Positions 1 to 9,714 of a DNA stretch of 64,000 nucleotides are shown one piece after another; within the stretch, counting starts at the first letter, position 1; each line of letters opens with the position of its first letter. This stretch comes from Streptomyces sp. Go-475 (GTDB taxonomy: Bacteria > Actinomycetota > Actinomycetes > Streptomycetales > Streptomycetaceae): contig NZ_CP026121.1 in the NCBI RefSeq assembly GCF_003330845.1, forward strand, positions 2,089,501-2,153,500, given 5' to 3'. Below the pieces are notes generated by a model. That model was not told where the DNA came from. It worked only from the letters and a program-made list of their open reading frames with translations, and did not search any database. The translations under genes were made by a program, and so were the position numbers.

Positions 1-2
1 GG

Positions 3-128
3 GCCGAGACGGTCCTCAAGGCGGCCGCCACACAGCAGGGCGCGCAGGCCCTGCCGGACGGCCGCTTCGTCGACGCGGCGGTGGTGACGGCGGCCCAGCG
101 CACCCTGTCCCTGGCCCGCCGCCGCTGA
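3..128 (+). CDS. C-terminal fragment, possibly a CitE-like (HpcH/HpaI) lyase
   Basis: Only the last 41 codons lie in the window; the gene begins upstream. The tail contains ALPDGRFVDAAVVTAAQRTL and ends in a run of arginines before TGA. A terminal pattern of G-x-[MF]-[VI]-D followed by VV-x-x-A-x-[RQ] resembles the C-terminus of citrate lyase beta subunit/malyl-CoA lyase proteins (HpcH/HpaI fold). That comparison is from memory of the family and rests on very little sequence, so the function is tentative. A strong hairpin follows the stop codon. Confidence 0.4.
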   Translation, partial: AETVLKAAATQQGAQALPDGRFVDAAVVTAAQRTLSLARRR

Positions 129-142
129 CACCCCCACACGCG

Positions 143-176
143 CCGAGGGCGCCCGGATCGTGCCGGGCGCCCTCGG
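143..176. terminator. Bidirectional terminator between convergent genes
   Basis: A perfect 14-bp inverted repeat (143-156 and 163-176) with a 6-nt loop lies 15 nt after the stop of the upstream plus-strand gene. It also lies just beyond the stop of lgt on the minus strand, so it can serve both. No U-tract follows, which is normal for Streptomyces terminators. Confidence 0.75.
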
Positions 177-193
177 TGTCGTACAGCGATGTG

Positions 194-1120
194 TCAGGTC
201 TTCTTCGCCGACCCTGCCTCGTCCTTGGCCGTGCTCTTGGCGTCGCCGTCCTCGCTCTCGCTGTCGGCGTCGCCGCCGGACGTGTCGTCGGCCGCGTCGC
301 CGGAGGCCCCCGGCTCCACCACTTCCTCCCGGCCGGGCCGCTTCTTCGACGACAGCACCAGGTACGTGACGGCGAGCAGGAAGACCAGGATCGCGGTCCA
401 GACGTTCAGCCGGACGCCCAGGATGTGGTGGGCGTCGTCGACCCGCATGTACTCGATCCACGCCCGGCCGGTGCAGTACGCGGCGACGTACAGCGCGAAC
501 GCCCGGCCGTGTCCGAGGCGGAAGCGGCGGTCGGCCCAGATGACCAGGAACGCGACGCCGACGCACCACAGCGACTCGTACAGGAACGTCGGGTGGTACG
601 TGCCCGGCACGCGGCCGTCCGCGGAGGAGGTGATCTCCAGCGCCCACGGCAGGTCGGTGGGCTTGCCGTACAGCTCCTGGTTGAACCAGTTGCCCCAGCG
701 GCCGATGGCCTGCGCGAAGGCGATGCCCGGCGCGACGGCGTCGGCGTAGGCGGGCATCGGGATGCCCCGGCGGCGGCAGCCGATCCAGGCACCCAGCGCG
801 CCGAGCGCGATCGCGCCCCAGATGCCGAGGCCGCCCTCCCAGATCTTGAAGGCGTCCACCCAGTCACGGCCCTCGCTGAAGTACAGCTCGTAGTCCGTGA
901 TCACGTGGTAGAGGCGGCCGCCGACCAGGCCGAAGGGCACGGCCCAGACCGCGATGTCGGCCACCGTGCCGGCCCGCCCGCCCCGGGCGATCCAGCGCTT
1001 GTTGCCGAGCCAGACGGCAACGAAGACGCCGATGATGATGCAGAACGCGTAGCCGCGCAGCGGAATGGGGCCGAGGTACAGCACCCCGCGCGACGGGCTG
1101 GGAATGTAGGCAAGTTCCAT
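194..1120 (-). CDS. lgt: Prolipoprotein diacylglyceryl transferase Lgt
   Basis: 308-aa inner-membrane enzyme that transfers diacylglycerol from phosphatidylglycerol to the lipobox cysteine of prolipoproteins, the first step of lipoprotein maturation (LspA at 38.5-39.1 kb does the second). Seen: multiple hydrophobic segments, a conserved N-terminal RGYAF, the Lgt signature GRWGNWFNQELYG at residues 140-152, and HPTFLYE at 176-182 near the catalytic region. The last 45 or so residues are an acidic, Ser/Ala-rich cytoplasmic tail typical of actinobacterial Lgt. ATG start. It follows a DsbA-like gene on the same strand with 84 nt between, which contain a GC-rich hairpin. Confidence 0.96.
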   Translation of the reverse strand: MELAYIPSPSRGVLYLGPIPLRGYAFCIIIGVFVAVWLGNKRWIARGGRAGTVADIAVWAVPFGLVGGRLYHVITDYELYFSEGRDWVDAFKIWEGGLGIWGAIALGALGAWIGCRRRGIPMPAYADAVAPGIAFAQAIGRWGNWFNQELYGKPTDLPWALEITSSADGRVPGTYHPTFLYESLWCVGVAFLVIWADRRFRLGHGRAFALYVAAYCTGRAWIEYMRVDDAHHILGVRLNVWTAILVFLLAVTYLVLSSKKRPGREEVVEPGASGDAADDTSGGDADSESEDGDAKSTAKDEAGSAKKT

Positions 1121-1146
1121 GGCAAGGTCGACGCTACCGTGCCGAA

Positions 1147-1170
1147 CCGGGCCCCGGGCAGGGGGCCCGG
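1147..1170 (-). terminator. GC hairpin between DsbA-like gene and lgt
   Basis: A 9-bp inverted repeat (1147-1155 with 1162-1170, 6-nt loop) lies between the stop of the DsbA-like gene and the lgt start. It could terminate or attenuate transcription into lgt; its closeness to the lgt start codon leaves the role uncertain. Confidence 0.45.
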
Positions 1171-1204
1171 CTACGGCTCCATAACAGGGGCGTGAGAAAA
1201 CGCC

Positions 1205-1981
1205 TTACGCCTTGTTCGCCTCCTGCACCATCTGCTTCAGCTTGGCCGGGGTCATCGTCCGGTCCTGGTAGATGTTCTTGCCGTCGAACAGGACGGTCGG
1301 CGTGCCCGAGAAGCCGCCCTTGTCGAAGGCCTGGTGGGACTTGGCGACCCAGGCGTTGTGCGTGCCGTCCTCGACACACCTGCGGAAGGCGGGGGTGTCC
1401 AGGCCGTCGACCTTGCCGGCCAGTTCGATCAGCTTGTCGGTGCTCGCGTAGGCGTCGTCGACCTCCGGCGGCTGGTTGTCGAAGAGCACGTCGTGGTACG
1501 CGGGGAACTTGCCGGCGTCCTGGGCGCAGGCCGCGGCGTTGGCCGCGTTGCGGGAGCCGCTGCCGCGCATGTTGCCGTCGATGAGGGTGACCAGGTGGTA
1601 CTCGACCTTCAGCTGGCCGGCGTTGGTCAGCTCGTGGATCACCGGCCGGTACGCCGTCTCGAAGGACTTGCAGGCCGGGCAGCGGAAGTCCTCCCACACC
1701 GTGAGCGTGGACTTGGCGCTGTCCTTGCCGACCGGGATCGCGAGGCCGTCCTTGCCCTGGGCTCCCGAGGGGGCCACGACCGGGCCCGAGGCCTCGCCGC
1801 CGTCGTCCTTGCCGGCGTTGGCCGCGACGACGCCGATCACCGCCGCGAGTCCCAGGACGGCGACGACGGCGCCGCCGACGATCAGCGCGCGCCGGCGCTT
1901 CTCCGCGGACTTCTGCTTCTCGCGCTCGGCCGCCATCTTCTCCCGGGCGGTGCGCTTTCCCTCACGGTTCTTCTCGCTCAC
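1205..1981 (-). CDS. DsbA-family thioredoxin-like protein, membrane-anchored
   Basis: 258-aa predicted extracytoplasmic thiol oxidoreductase. Layout: a highly charged cytoplasmic N-terminus (residues 1-32), one transmembrane segment (about 33-55), then a thioredoxin-fold domain with CxxC motif CPAC at 101-104 inside EDFRCPACKSFE and a cis-Pro loop GTPTVLFDG near the C-terminus. The start is the GTG whose product begins VSEKNREGKR; an in-frame ORF runs further upstream but overlaps trpA. A paralogue with the same layout lies at 30109-30927. The terminator at 1997-2021 suggests it is transcribed separately from trp. Confidence 0.88.
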   Translation of the reverse strand: MSEKNREGKRTAREKMAAEREKQKSAEKRRRALIVGGAVVAVLGLAAVIGVVAANAGKDDGGEASGPVVAPSGAQGKDGLAIPVGKDSAKSTLTVWEDFRCPACKSFETAYRPVIHELTNAGQLKVEYHLVTLIDGNMRGSGSRNAANAAACAQDAGKFPAYHDVLFDNQPPEVDDAYASTDKLIELAGKVDGLDTPAFRRCVEDGTHNAWVAKSHQAFDKGGFSGTPTVLFDGKNIYQDRTMTPAKLKQMVQEANKA

Positions 1982-1996
1982 ACCCCGGAAACGAAC

Positions 1997-2021
1997 CGGG
2001 GAGGCGCACCGCGCCTCCCCG
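1997..2021 (-). terminator. Terminator after trpA
   Basis: An 11-bp perfect GC-rich stem (1997-2007 with 2011-2021) and a 3-nt loop lie 47 nt beyond the trpA stop and 16 nt before the start of the DsbA-like gene. This fits the end of the trpC-M-B-A transcript. Confidence 0.75.
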
Positions 2022-2067
2022 ACCTCAGGTCCACCCGTACGAGGGACCTGTATGACTTCCGGCTTTC

Positions 2068-2882
2068 TTACGCCCGCCCGCGCACGCCCTTGGCGAGGTC
2101 GCCGGCGAGCGCGCGCACGGCCTCGACACCGGCCGCGTCGTCCGGGGCGTCCAGCATCGCCTTGACGAAGGCCGAGCCGACGATCACGCCGTCCGCGAAG
2201 CCGGCGACCTCGGCGGCCTGGGTGGCGTTGGAGACGCCGAGCCCGACGCAGACCGGCAGGTCGGTGCCGGTGGCCCGGGTGCGTTCCACCAGGTCCTGGG
2301 CCTGGGAGCTGACGGTGGCGCGGGTGCCGGTGACGCCCATGAGGGAGGCGGCGTAGACGAAGCCGCTGCCCGCCGCGGTGATCCGCGCGAGCCGCTCGTC
2401 CTTGCTGCTGGGGGCGACGACGAACACGGTCGCGAGACCGTGCTTCTCGGCGTGCTCCCGCCACAGCGCCGACTCCTGCACGGGCAGGTCGGGCAGGATG
2501 CAGCCCGCGCCGCCCGCCTCGGCCAGCTCGGCCGTGAACCGCTCGACGCCGTAGCGGTCGATGGGGTTCCAGTACGTCATGACGAGGATGGGCTTGCCGG
2601 TGGCGGCGTGGGTCTCGCGGACGGTGCGCATCACGTCGGCGATCTTCACGCCGCCGCGCAGGGCGATGTCGTCGGCGGTCTGGATGACGGGGCCGTCGAG
2701 GACCGGGTCGCTGTGCGGCAGGCCCACCTCGACGACGTCGGCGCCGCCGTCGATGACCGCCTTGATCGCCTCGATGCCGCCGTCGACGGTCGGGAACCCG
2801 GCCGGCAGGTAGGCGATGAGGGCGGAGCGCCCTTCGGACTTGGCCGCGGCGAGGGTGTCGCTCAACAGCTGCAGGTTGCCGC

Positions 2883-2886
<4 letters not shown>
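2068..2886 (-). CDS. trpA: Tryptophan synthase alpha subunit
   Basis: 272-aa TIM-barrel subunit that cleaves indole-3-glycerol phosphate to indole and glyceraldehyde 3-phosphate, passing indole to TrpB. The catalytic pair is seen as Glu53 in [11 protein letters not shown] and Asp64 in VLDGP, and the N-terminal AYLPAGFP strand is typical. Its ATG overlaps the trpB stop by 4 nt (ATGA), so translation is coupled and the subunits are made together. Last gene of the trpC-M-B-A group. Confidence 0.97.
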
Positions 2887-4169
<1,283 letters not shown>

Positions 4170-4250
4170 GCGTGTACCTCACGGTGAGTGTGTGTGGAAT
4201 GCACTAGTCGCCGTGGGGGGCAGGGTTTGCTGTCGACCGCGGGCCGTATG

Positions 4251-4310
4251 TGGCTGGTCGCGCCCGCGCGGCGGTAGCCGCACATTGAACAGAGCCCCGC
4301 GCCCCTAAAA
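4251..4310. repeat. Dispersed Streptomyces-type intergenic repeat
   Basis: The stretch from TGGCTGGTCGCGC to CCCCGCGCCCCTAAAA has the composition and ends of a short dispersed element that I recall as common between Streptomyces genes. Part of it is an imperfect palindrome (GCGGCGGTAGCCGC at about 4268-4281). It lies between trpB and trpM and supplies the trpM stop codon. Assignment is by pattern memory, not by a copy elsewhere in this window. Confidence 0.4.
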
Positions 4311-4469
4311 GCCCTGCCATCGCATGCCGTTCACCTGGCCCGGCTCGTCACCGATGACGTAGCGGACGCGGCGGCCGTGGACGCGGCGCGCGGGCGCACG
4401 GCAGCCGCGGGGGCGGCAGCCGCGCGCGAGGCGGGCGTACCGGTCCACGGTCGTCATGGTGAGAGTCAT
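4305..4469 (-). CDS. trpM: TrpM, tryptophan biosynthesis modulator
   Basis: 54-aa basic protein beginning MTLTMTTVDRYARLARGCRP and ending GQVNGMRWQGF. It is rich in arginine and has two cysteines in RGCRPRGCR. Position between trpC and trpB matches the S. coelicolor trpCXBA operon, in which the small gene (trpX, now trpM) affects tryptophan supply and development. A second ATG four codons in is an alternative start. Only 21 nt separate it from the trpC stop. The molecular role cannot be read from the sequence. Confidence 0.8.
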   Translation of the reverse strand: MTLTMTTVDRYARLARGCRPRGCRAPARRVHGRRVRYVIGDEPGQVNGMRWQGF

Positions 4470-4490
4470 CGGGGCAAGCCTAGCGGGTGA

Positions 4491-5300
4491 TCAGCTCCGG
4501 CCGTGCCGGAGTGCGGGGTGCTCGCCCGCCGCCACCAGGTCCGAGACCGCCGTCTTGGGGTCCTTGCCGGTGACGAGGGACTCGCCCACCAGGACCGCGT
4601 CGGCGCCGGCGTTGGCGTAGGCGATGAGGTCGTGCGGGCCGCGGACGCCGGACTCGGCGACCTTGATGATGTGGGCGGGGATCTCCGGCGCCACCCGCTC
4701 GAAGGTGCCGCGGTCGACCTCGAGGGTCTTGAGGTTGCGCGCGTTGACGCCGATCACGCGGGCCCCGGCGTCGACCGCGCGCTCGACCTCGTCCTCGTCG
4801 TGGACCTCGACGAGCGGCGTGAGCCCGATGGACTCGGCGCGCTCGATGAGGGACTCCAGGGCGGGCTGGTCGAGGGCGGCGACGATCAGCAGGACGACGT
4901 CGGCGCCGTAGGCGCGGGCCTCCCACAGCTGGTACGACGTGACGATGAAGTCCTTGCGCAGGACCGGGATGTCCACGCGGGCGCGGACCGCCTCCAGGTC
5001 GGCGAGCGAGCCGCCGAAACGGCGCTGTTCGGTGAGGACGGAGATGACGGCAGCGCCGCCCGCCTCGTAGTCCGCGGCGAGCCCGGCCGGGTCGGCGATC
5101 GCGGCCAGCGCGCCCTTGGACGGGCTGGAGCGCTTGACCTCGCAGATGACCTTGACGCCGTCGCCGCGCAGGGCGGCCGCGCCGTCCTTGGCCGCGGGAG
5201 CCTTCGCCGCGCGCTCCTTGAGCTCGTCGAGGCTGACGCGCGCCTGCCGCTCCGCGAGGTCGGCACGGACTCCGTCGATGATCTCGTCGAGCACACTCAC
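4491..5300 (-). CDS. trpC: Indole-3-glycerol phosphate synthase
   Basis: 269-aa TIM barrel that converts CdRP to indole-3-glycerol phosphate. Catalytic residues are seen: Glu54, Lys56 and Ser58 in [11 protein letters not shown], Lys116 in VLRKDF, Glu165 in LVEVHDED, Asn185 in GVNARNL, and Glu216 in AESGV. The GTG start gives [14 protein letters not shown] and follows a GAAGGGGG Shine-Dalgarno; an in-frame extension upstream is not conserved in character. It is a monofunctional TrpC; the TrpF step is supplied by PriA. First gene of the trpC-M-B-A unit, with 140 nt of leader upstream. Confidence 0.96.
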   Translation of the reverse strand: MSVLDEIIDGVRADLAERQARVSLDELKERAAKAPAAKDGAAALRGDGVKVICEVKRSSPSKGALAAIADPAGLAADYEAGGAAVISVLTEQRRFGGSLADLEAVRARVDIPVLRKDFIVTSYQLWEARAYGADVVLLIVAALDQPALESLIERAESIGLTPLVEVHDEDEVERAVDAGARVIGVNARNLKTLEVDRGTFERVAPEIPAHIIKVAESGVRGPHDLIAYANAGADAVLVGESLVTGKDPKTAVSDLVAAGEHPALRHGRS

Positions 5301-5440
5301 GCGAGCGGCCCCCTTCCAGACTCTTGACAGTTCCAGCGACCGATCGGCAAACCGATGGTCACTGCGATGGTATCCGCAGCGGGGCGAAGGCTTCGCATCC
5401 GGTTGACGCCGGTCCCAGTACCTGGACATCCGCCAGTTGA

Positions 5441-5875
5441 TCAAGGGTGGAGCCAGCCACCGAAGGGCAGGTTCCGGACAACCGTGAAGACCAGCAGCAA
5501 CGCGCCGAAGCTCCACACCAGCCCCGGGCGGGGGTCGATCCGCAGCGGGCGCCCGCGTACCGCGTGGACCACCCATACGGTCCACAGCGCGAAGAAGGCC
5601 AGATAGCCGAGGACGGCGAGCGCGTTGGCGTGCAGGGCCGCGGTGAGGTCGCCGTGGACGAAGGCGTGGGCGCTGCGCAGTCCGCCGCAGCCGGGGCAGT
5701 ACAGGCCGGTGTAGTGCAGCAGCGGGCAGACGGGGTAGTGGCCGGGCTCGTTGGGGTCCACCGCGCCCACGTAGGCGAAGGCGGCGGCGACGGCCGCGAG
5801 GGTCCCGGCGGGGGCGGCCAGGCGGCCCGGGAGGCTGTGCGTCGCTCTGCGGCTGTCGGCGTTCACGCCAGGCAT
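5441..5875 (-). CDS. DUF2752 membrane protein
   Basis: 144-aa predicted membrane protein. The DUF2752 signature is the Cys-rich [20 protein letters not shown] loop followed by hydrophobic helices. The start chosen gives [13 protein letters not shown]; an ATG 36 nt upstream is also in frame. In Streptomyces the family often sits between trp genes, as here between trpC and the HGxxPAAW protein, but no biochemical role is established. Four cysteines in the loop could bind metal or form disulfides; that is inference. Confidence 0.8.
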   Translation of the reverse strand: MPGVNADSRRATHSLPGRLAAPAGTLAAVAAAFAYVGAVDPNEPGHYPVCPLLHYTGLYCPGCGGLRSAHAFVHGDLTAALHANALAVLGYLAFFALWTVWVVHAVRGRPLRIDPRPGLVWSFGALLLVFTVVRNLPFGGWLHP

Positions 5876-5957
5876 TGTGCCCCGCACACGCCTGAGGGGC
5901 GGTCCCGGCACCCGAATGCCGGCCGCCCCTCGGCGACAACCCGGTGTTCCGCCGGGA

Positions 5958-6209
5958 TCAGCCCTGGGCGCGGGCCGGCTCGCGGTCGCCCGTCATCTTG
6001 TGCGGCGCGTGCAGTTCCTTGGGCTGGCCCAGGCCCATCATCCGCATGATGCCGCCGACGACACCGCCGAGCAGCACGACGACCATGCCCGCCCAGAAGC
6101 CCACCGGCTGGTCCATCACCATGAAGGCGCCCGCGACGCAGAAACCGATGAAGGCGATGATGACACCGGTCCAGGCGGCCGGGGTGTGACCGTGGCTGCT
6201 GCCCGCCAT
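5958..6209 (-). CDS. HGxxPAAW-motif small membrane protein
   Basis: 83-aa protein beginning MAGSSHGHTPAAW, with two hydrophobic helices (about 15-32 and 38-56) and a charged C-terminal tail. The HG-x-T-PAAW box just before the first helix defines an actinobacterial family found beside trp genes. ATG start. It lies between TIGR02234 and DUF2752 genes; the three may act together in the membrane, but nothing in the sequence shows a reaction. Confidence 0.85.
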   Translation of the reverse strand: MAGSSHGHTPAAWTGVIIAFIGFCVAGAFMVMDQPVGFWAGMVVVLLGGVVGGIMRMMGLGQPKELHAPHKMTGDREPARAQG

Positions 6210-6328
6210 TGCTTGCTCCTCGTTGCTGTGTGCGTGTCTGAGCAGGACGCTCGTGCCCATTGTCCCGCACGCGCGCGGGGCCGGTGAGCGGGGGTGCTCC
6301 TGGGATGCTCCCCGCTGCTCCGTGTGGC

Positions 6329-6961
6329 TCAGGCCCCGGTCGGGTCCTCGCCCCGGTCGAGTGCCTTCCACAGGTCCTCGGGCCGGTCGGGGTCGACGGC
6401 GGGGGCCTTGCGGCGCGGCTGGGGCGCGCCGCCGCGCTCGTAGCGGCCGGACATCGCGGGCCACAGCCGGCCGTAGCGCAGGGCGAGCAGCCCGGCCAGC
6501 AGGATCAGGACGCCGCCGGCGGCCGCGACGTACGGCCAGGCGGTGTGGCTGAGGGCGGCCACGGAGGCGGAGGTGTCGCCGGAGGCCTGGGCGGCCTTCT
6601 CGTCGAGCGCGGAGCTGTCGGAGGCGCCGAGCAGGGCGGCGGCGACGGTGCCCGCGCCGGAGAGCGCCAGCAGCACGGCCACCACGACCCGGCCCGCCCG
6701 GCGGACGGCGAAGACGGCGACGAGCGCGGCGAGGCCCACTATGGCGAGCGCCGCGGGGACGCCCGTGACGTCGCTGCCGCTGGCGGTCAGCGGGAAGGCG
6801 CCGCCGGCCACCGTCGCGGTGCCCTCCGACCACTGCTGCCGGGTGGCGAGGAGCGCCACGGCCGCGCCGAGCGCGCCGCACAGCAGCGCGACGGCGAGGC
6901 TCAGGCGGCCGGCCCGGGCGGATCCGGCGGCTTGGGAACGGGGGTGAGGTACAGCAGTCAC
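6329..6961 (-). CDS. Trp biosynthesis-associated membrane protein (TIGR02234 type)
   Basis: About 210 aa with four predicted transmembrane segments (near residues 17-38, 60-78, 84-105 and 138-158) and a hydrophilic Pro/Arg-rich tail ending DLWKALDRGEDPTGA. Directly follows trpE, which is the diagnostic position of the TIGR02234 family. GTG at 6961 is taken as start; another GTG 9 nt upstream is equally possible. A Trp-related transport or sensing role is often guessed for the family but is not shown here. Confidence 0.82.
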   Translation of the reverse strand: MTAVPHPRSQAAGSARAGRLSLAVALLCGALGAAVALLATRQQWSEGTATVAGGAFPLTASGSDVTGVPAALAIVGLAALVAVFAVRRAGRVVVAVLLALSGAGTVAAALLGASDSSALDEKAAQASGDTSASVAALSHTAWPYVAAAGGVLILLAGLLALRYGRLWPAMSGRYERGGAPQPRRKAPAVDPDRPEDLWKALDRGEDPTGA

Positions 6962-6981
6962 GTACCCCACTATCGCCTGAA

Positions 6982-7005
6982 CCCCGGGCGAACCGTCACC
7001 CGGGG
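6982..7005 (-). terminator. Hairpin after trpE
   Basis: A 7-bp GC stem (6982-6988 with 6999-7005) lies just past the trpE stop. Outer bases 6975-6980 and 7012-7017 are also complementary, the latter including the trpE stop codon. It may reduce read-through into the membrane-protein gene. Confidence 0.4.
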
Positions 7006-7011
7006 GGCGTC

Positions 7012-8493
7012 TCAGGCCTTTCCCAGCCGGTTCGCCGTGTGCACGGCCCGCAGGACGGCGGCCGCCTTGTTGCGGCACTCCGTGTCCTCGGAGACCGGGT
7101 CGGAGTCGGCGACGATGCCCGCTCCGGCCTGCACGTAGGCGGTGCCGTCGCGCAGCAGGGCGGTGCGGATGGCGATGGCCGTGTCGGAGTCGCCGGCGAA
7201 GTCGAGGTAGCCGACGCAGCCGCCGTACAGGCCGCGCCGGGACGGCTCCAGCTCGTCGATGATCTGCATGGCGCGGGGCTTGGGGGCGCCGGAGAGGGTG
7301 CCGGCCGGGAAGCAGGCGGTGAGGACGTCGAAGGCCGTGCGCCCGGCGGCCACGCGGCCGGTCACCGTGGAGACGATGTGCATCACGTGCGAGTACCGCT
7401 CGACGGACATGAAGTCGACGACCTCGACGGAGCCCGGCTCGCAGACCCGCCCCAGGTCGTTGCGCCCCAGGTCGACGAGCATGAGGTGCTCGGCGCGCTC
7501 CTTGGGGTCGGCGAGCAGCTCGTCGGCGAGGGCCTGGTCCTCCTGCGGGGTGGCGCCGCGCCAGCGCGTGCCGGCGATGGGGTGGACCATGGCCCGGCCG
7601 TCCTCGACCTTGACCAGGGCCTCCGGGGAGGAGCCGACGACGTCGAAGCCGTCGAAGCGGAACAGGTACATGTACGGCGAGGGGTTCGTGGCCCGCAGGA
7701 CCCGGTAGACGTCCAGCGCGCTCGCCGTGCACGGCGTCTCGAAGCGCTGGGAGGGGACCACCTGGAAGGCCTCGCCGGCCCGGATGCGCTCCTTGATGTC
7801 CTCGACGGCCTCCTGGAAGTCGGGGCCGCCCCACAGCGCGGTGTACTCGGGCAGCTCGGAGGGCGGGAGGACGGCCGGGGGCTGGGCGACCGGGCGGGAG
7901 AGGTCGGCCTCCATGGCGTCGAGCCGGGCGACGGCGTCGGCGTGGGCCTCGTCGACGCCGGTCTCCAGGTCGTTGTGGTTGATCGCGTTGGCGATCAGCA
8001 GGACGGAGCCCTCCCAGTGGTCCATGACGGCCAGGTCGCTGGTGAGGAGCATGGTCAGCTCGGGCAGCTTCAGGTCGTCGCGCTCGCCGGGGCCGATCTT
8101 CTCCAGGCGGCGGACGATGTCGTAGCCGAGGTAGCCGACCATGCCGCCGGTGAAGGGCGGCATGCCCTCCTGGTGGGGGGTGTGCAGCGCCTCGATGGTG
8201 GCGCGCAGGGCGGCGAGGGGGTCGCCGTCGGTGGGGACGCCGACGGGCGGGGCGCCGAGCCAGTGCGCCTGCCCGTCGCGCTCGGTGAGCGTCGCGGCGC
8301 TGCGGACTCCCACGAACGAGTAGCGGGACCACGAGCGGCCGTTCTCCGCTGACTCCAGCAGGAAGGTGCCGGGGCGCTCGGCGGCGAGCTTGCGGTAGAG
8401 CGCCACCGGCGTGTCGCCGTCGGCGAGGAGCTTGCGGGTGACCGGGATGACCCGCCGGTCGGTGGCGAGCTTGCGGAACGTCTCGAGGTCCAT
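7012..8493 (-). CDS. trpE: Anthranilate synthase component I
   Basis: 493-aa chorismate-using subunit that makes anthranilate with a glutamine amidotransferase partner, which is not in this window. The Trp feedback site LLES is at residues 45-48 in [19 protein letters not shown], and the C-terminal chorismate-binding domain carries [19 protein letters not shown] and [15 protein letters not shown] start at 8493, 11 nt after the hisI stop, so hisI and trpE are likely cotranscribed. Presence of LLES predicts a feedback-sensitive enzyme. Confidence 0.97.
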   Translation of the reverse strand: MDLETFRKLATDRRVIPVTRKLLADGDTPVALYRKLAAERPGTFLLESAENGRSWSRYSFVGVRSAATLTERDGQAHWLGAPPVGVPTDGDPLAALRATIEALHTPHQEGMPPFTGGMVGYLGYDIVRRLEKIGPGERDDLKLPELTMLLTSDLAVMDHWEGSVLLIANAINHNDLETGVDEAHADAVARLDAMEADLSRPVAQPPAVLPPSELPEYTALWGGPDFQEAVEDIKERIRAGEAFQVVPSQRFETPCTASALDVYRVLRATNPSPYMYLFRFDGFDVVGSSPEALVKVEDGRAMVHPIAGTRWRGATPQEDQALADELLADPKERAEHLMLVDLGRNDLGRVCEPGSVEVVDFMSVERYSHVMHIVSTVTGRVAAGRTAFDVLTACFPAGTLSGAPKPRAMQIIDELEPSRRGLYGGCVGYLDFAGDSDTAIAIRTALLRDGTAYVQAGAGIVADSDPVSEDTECRNKAAAVLRAVHTANRLGKA

Positions 8494-8504
8494 GGCGGCT
8501 GACC

Positions 8505-8903
8505 TTACTGATCCGGGGCGGAGACGTCGGAGCCGCCGTCGTCCTTGACGAGGACGTCCTCGTCGAAGCAGGTGCGGGCGCCGGTGTGGCAGGCGGCGCC
8601 GACCTGGTCGACCTTCACCAGGACGGTGTCGGCGTCGCAGTCGAGGGCGACGGACTTCACCCACTGGACGTGGCCGGAGGTGTCGCCCTTGACCCAGTAC
8701 TCCCGGCGGCTGCGCGACCAGTACGTGCACCGGCCGGTGGTCAGGGTGCGGTGCAGGGCCTCGTCGTCCATCCAGCCGAGCATGAGCACCTCTCCGGTGT
8801 CGTACTGCTGGGCGATGGCGGGCAGGAGGCCGTCGGCGCCGCGCTTGAGGCGGGCGGCGATCTCCGGGTCGAGACGGCTGGGCCGGGGGGACGAGCTGGT
8901 CAT
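8505..8903 (-). CDS. hisI: Phosphoribosyl-AMP cyclohydrolase
   Basis: 132-aa monofunctional HisI, which opens the adenine ring of PR-AMP in histidine synthesis. Metal ligands are seen in CDADTD (Cys89, Asp90, Asp92) and CHTGARTC (Cys105, His106, Cys112), and the N-terminal [14 protein letters not shown] block is typical. The HisE pyrophosphohydrolase domain is absent, so hisE must be elsewhere. The start [10 protein letters not shown] is chosen; ATG 9 nt upstream is an alternative. Paired with trpE and separated from the main his operon by one opposite-strand gene. Confidence 0.95.
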   Translation of the reverse strand: MTSSSPRPSRLDPEIAARLKRGADGLLPAIAQQYDTGEVLMLGWMDDEALHRTLTTGRCTYWSRSRREYWVKGDTSGHVQWVKSVALDCDADTVLVKVDQVGAACHTGARTCFDEDVLVKDDGGSDVSAPDQ

Positions 8904-9023
8904 GCCGACCATTGTGCCGCGCGCCACTGACAGCGCAGGTGCCGTGTCCACTGGGCGGACCGGCCCGGACCGGGAACGGCAGGTCCGCTGGGCGGAGTCG
9001 GGGGCCGGTCGTAGGCTGGCTCC

Positions 9024-9659
9024 ATGTCGACCCATGCCAAGCGTGAACGACTTCTCCTCGCCGACCTGTTGGAGACCGCGGGCCCGGACGCGCCCACCCT
9101 GTGCGAGGGCTGGACGACCCGGGACCTCGCCGCGCACGTGGTGGTGCGCGAGCGCCGCCCGGACGCCGCCGGCGGAATACTGATCAAGCAGCTCGCGCCG
9201 CGCCTGGACCGGGTGATGGCGGAGTACACGGACAAGCCGTACGAGGAGCTGATCCAGCTGATCCGTACGGGCCCGCCGCGTTTCTCCCCCTTCTCGCTCA
9301 AGCCGGTCGACGAGATGTCGAACATCATCGAGTTCTACGTCCACACGGAGGACGTCCGGCGCGCCCAGCCCGACTGGTCCCCGCGCGAGCTCGACCCGGT
9401 CTTCCAGGACGCGCTGTGGTCCCGGCTGGAGAAGACCGCCCGCCTGATGGGCCGCGGCGTGCCGACGGGCCTGGTGCTGCGCCGCCCGGACGGCCAGACG
9501 GCGGTCGCCCAGCGCGGCACCCCGGTGGTCACGGTCACCGGCGAGCCGTCGGAGCTGGTCCTGTTCTCCTACGGCCGCCAGAGCGCCGCCAAGGTGGACC
9601 TGGACGGCGACGAGAACGCGATCGCGAAGCTGCACGAGACGAAGCAGCTCGGGATCTGA
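9024..9659 (+). CDS. TIGR03085-type metal-binding protein (mycothiol/DinB-like fold)
   Basis: 211-aa protein of the DinB-like, mycothiol-linked four-helix family. The N-terminal block [22 protein letters not shown] contains the expected metal-ligand His in AAH, and a second cluster [13 protein letters not shown] supplies His-Thr-Glu-Asp. Family members are often annotated as uncharacterised actinobacterial proteins related to maleylpyruvate isomerase; the substrate is unknown. The only plus-strand gene within the his/trp region, it splits hisI-trpE from hisF and is likely monocistronic given the terminator after it. Confidence 0.85.
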   Translation: MSTHAKRERLLLADLLETAGPDAPTLCEGWTTRDLAAHVVVRERRPDAAGGILIKQLAPRLDRVMAEYTDKPYEELIQLIRTGPPRFSPFSLKPVDEMSNIIEFYVHTEDVRRAQPDWSPRELDPVFQDALWSRLEKTARLMGRGVPTGLVLRRPDGQTAVAQRGTPVVTVTGEPSELVLFSYGRQSAAKVDLDGDENAIAKLHETKQLGI

Positions 9660-9669
9660 GCACGACGTG

Positions 9670-9705
9670 CGGCAGCCCCGGCCGCGGGTGCGACCGGGGC
9701 TGCCG
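9670..9705. terminator. Bidirectional terminator between TIGR03085 gene and hisF
   Basis: A 12-bp perfect inverted repeat (9670-9681 and 9694-9705, 12-nt loop) sits between the convergent stops at 9659 and 9715. It would end both the plus-strand gene and the his operon. Confidence 0.85.
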
Positions 9706-9714
9706 GCGGGGGCG

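Noticed and set aside
176..1195. 339-codon plus-strand ORF opposite lgt
   Set aside because: Antisense shadow of lgt; Arg/Ala/Gly/Val-rich translation caused by high GC, no motif.
7012..8903. Trp attenuator leader peptide upstream of trpE
   Set aside because: trpE follows hisI with only 11 nt between; there is no room for a leader peptide and hairpins. No Trp-rich short ORF was seen upstream of hisI.
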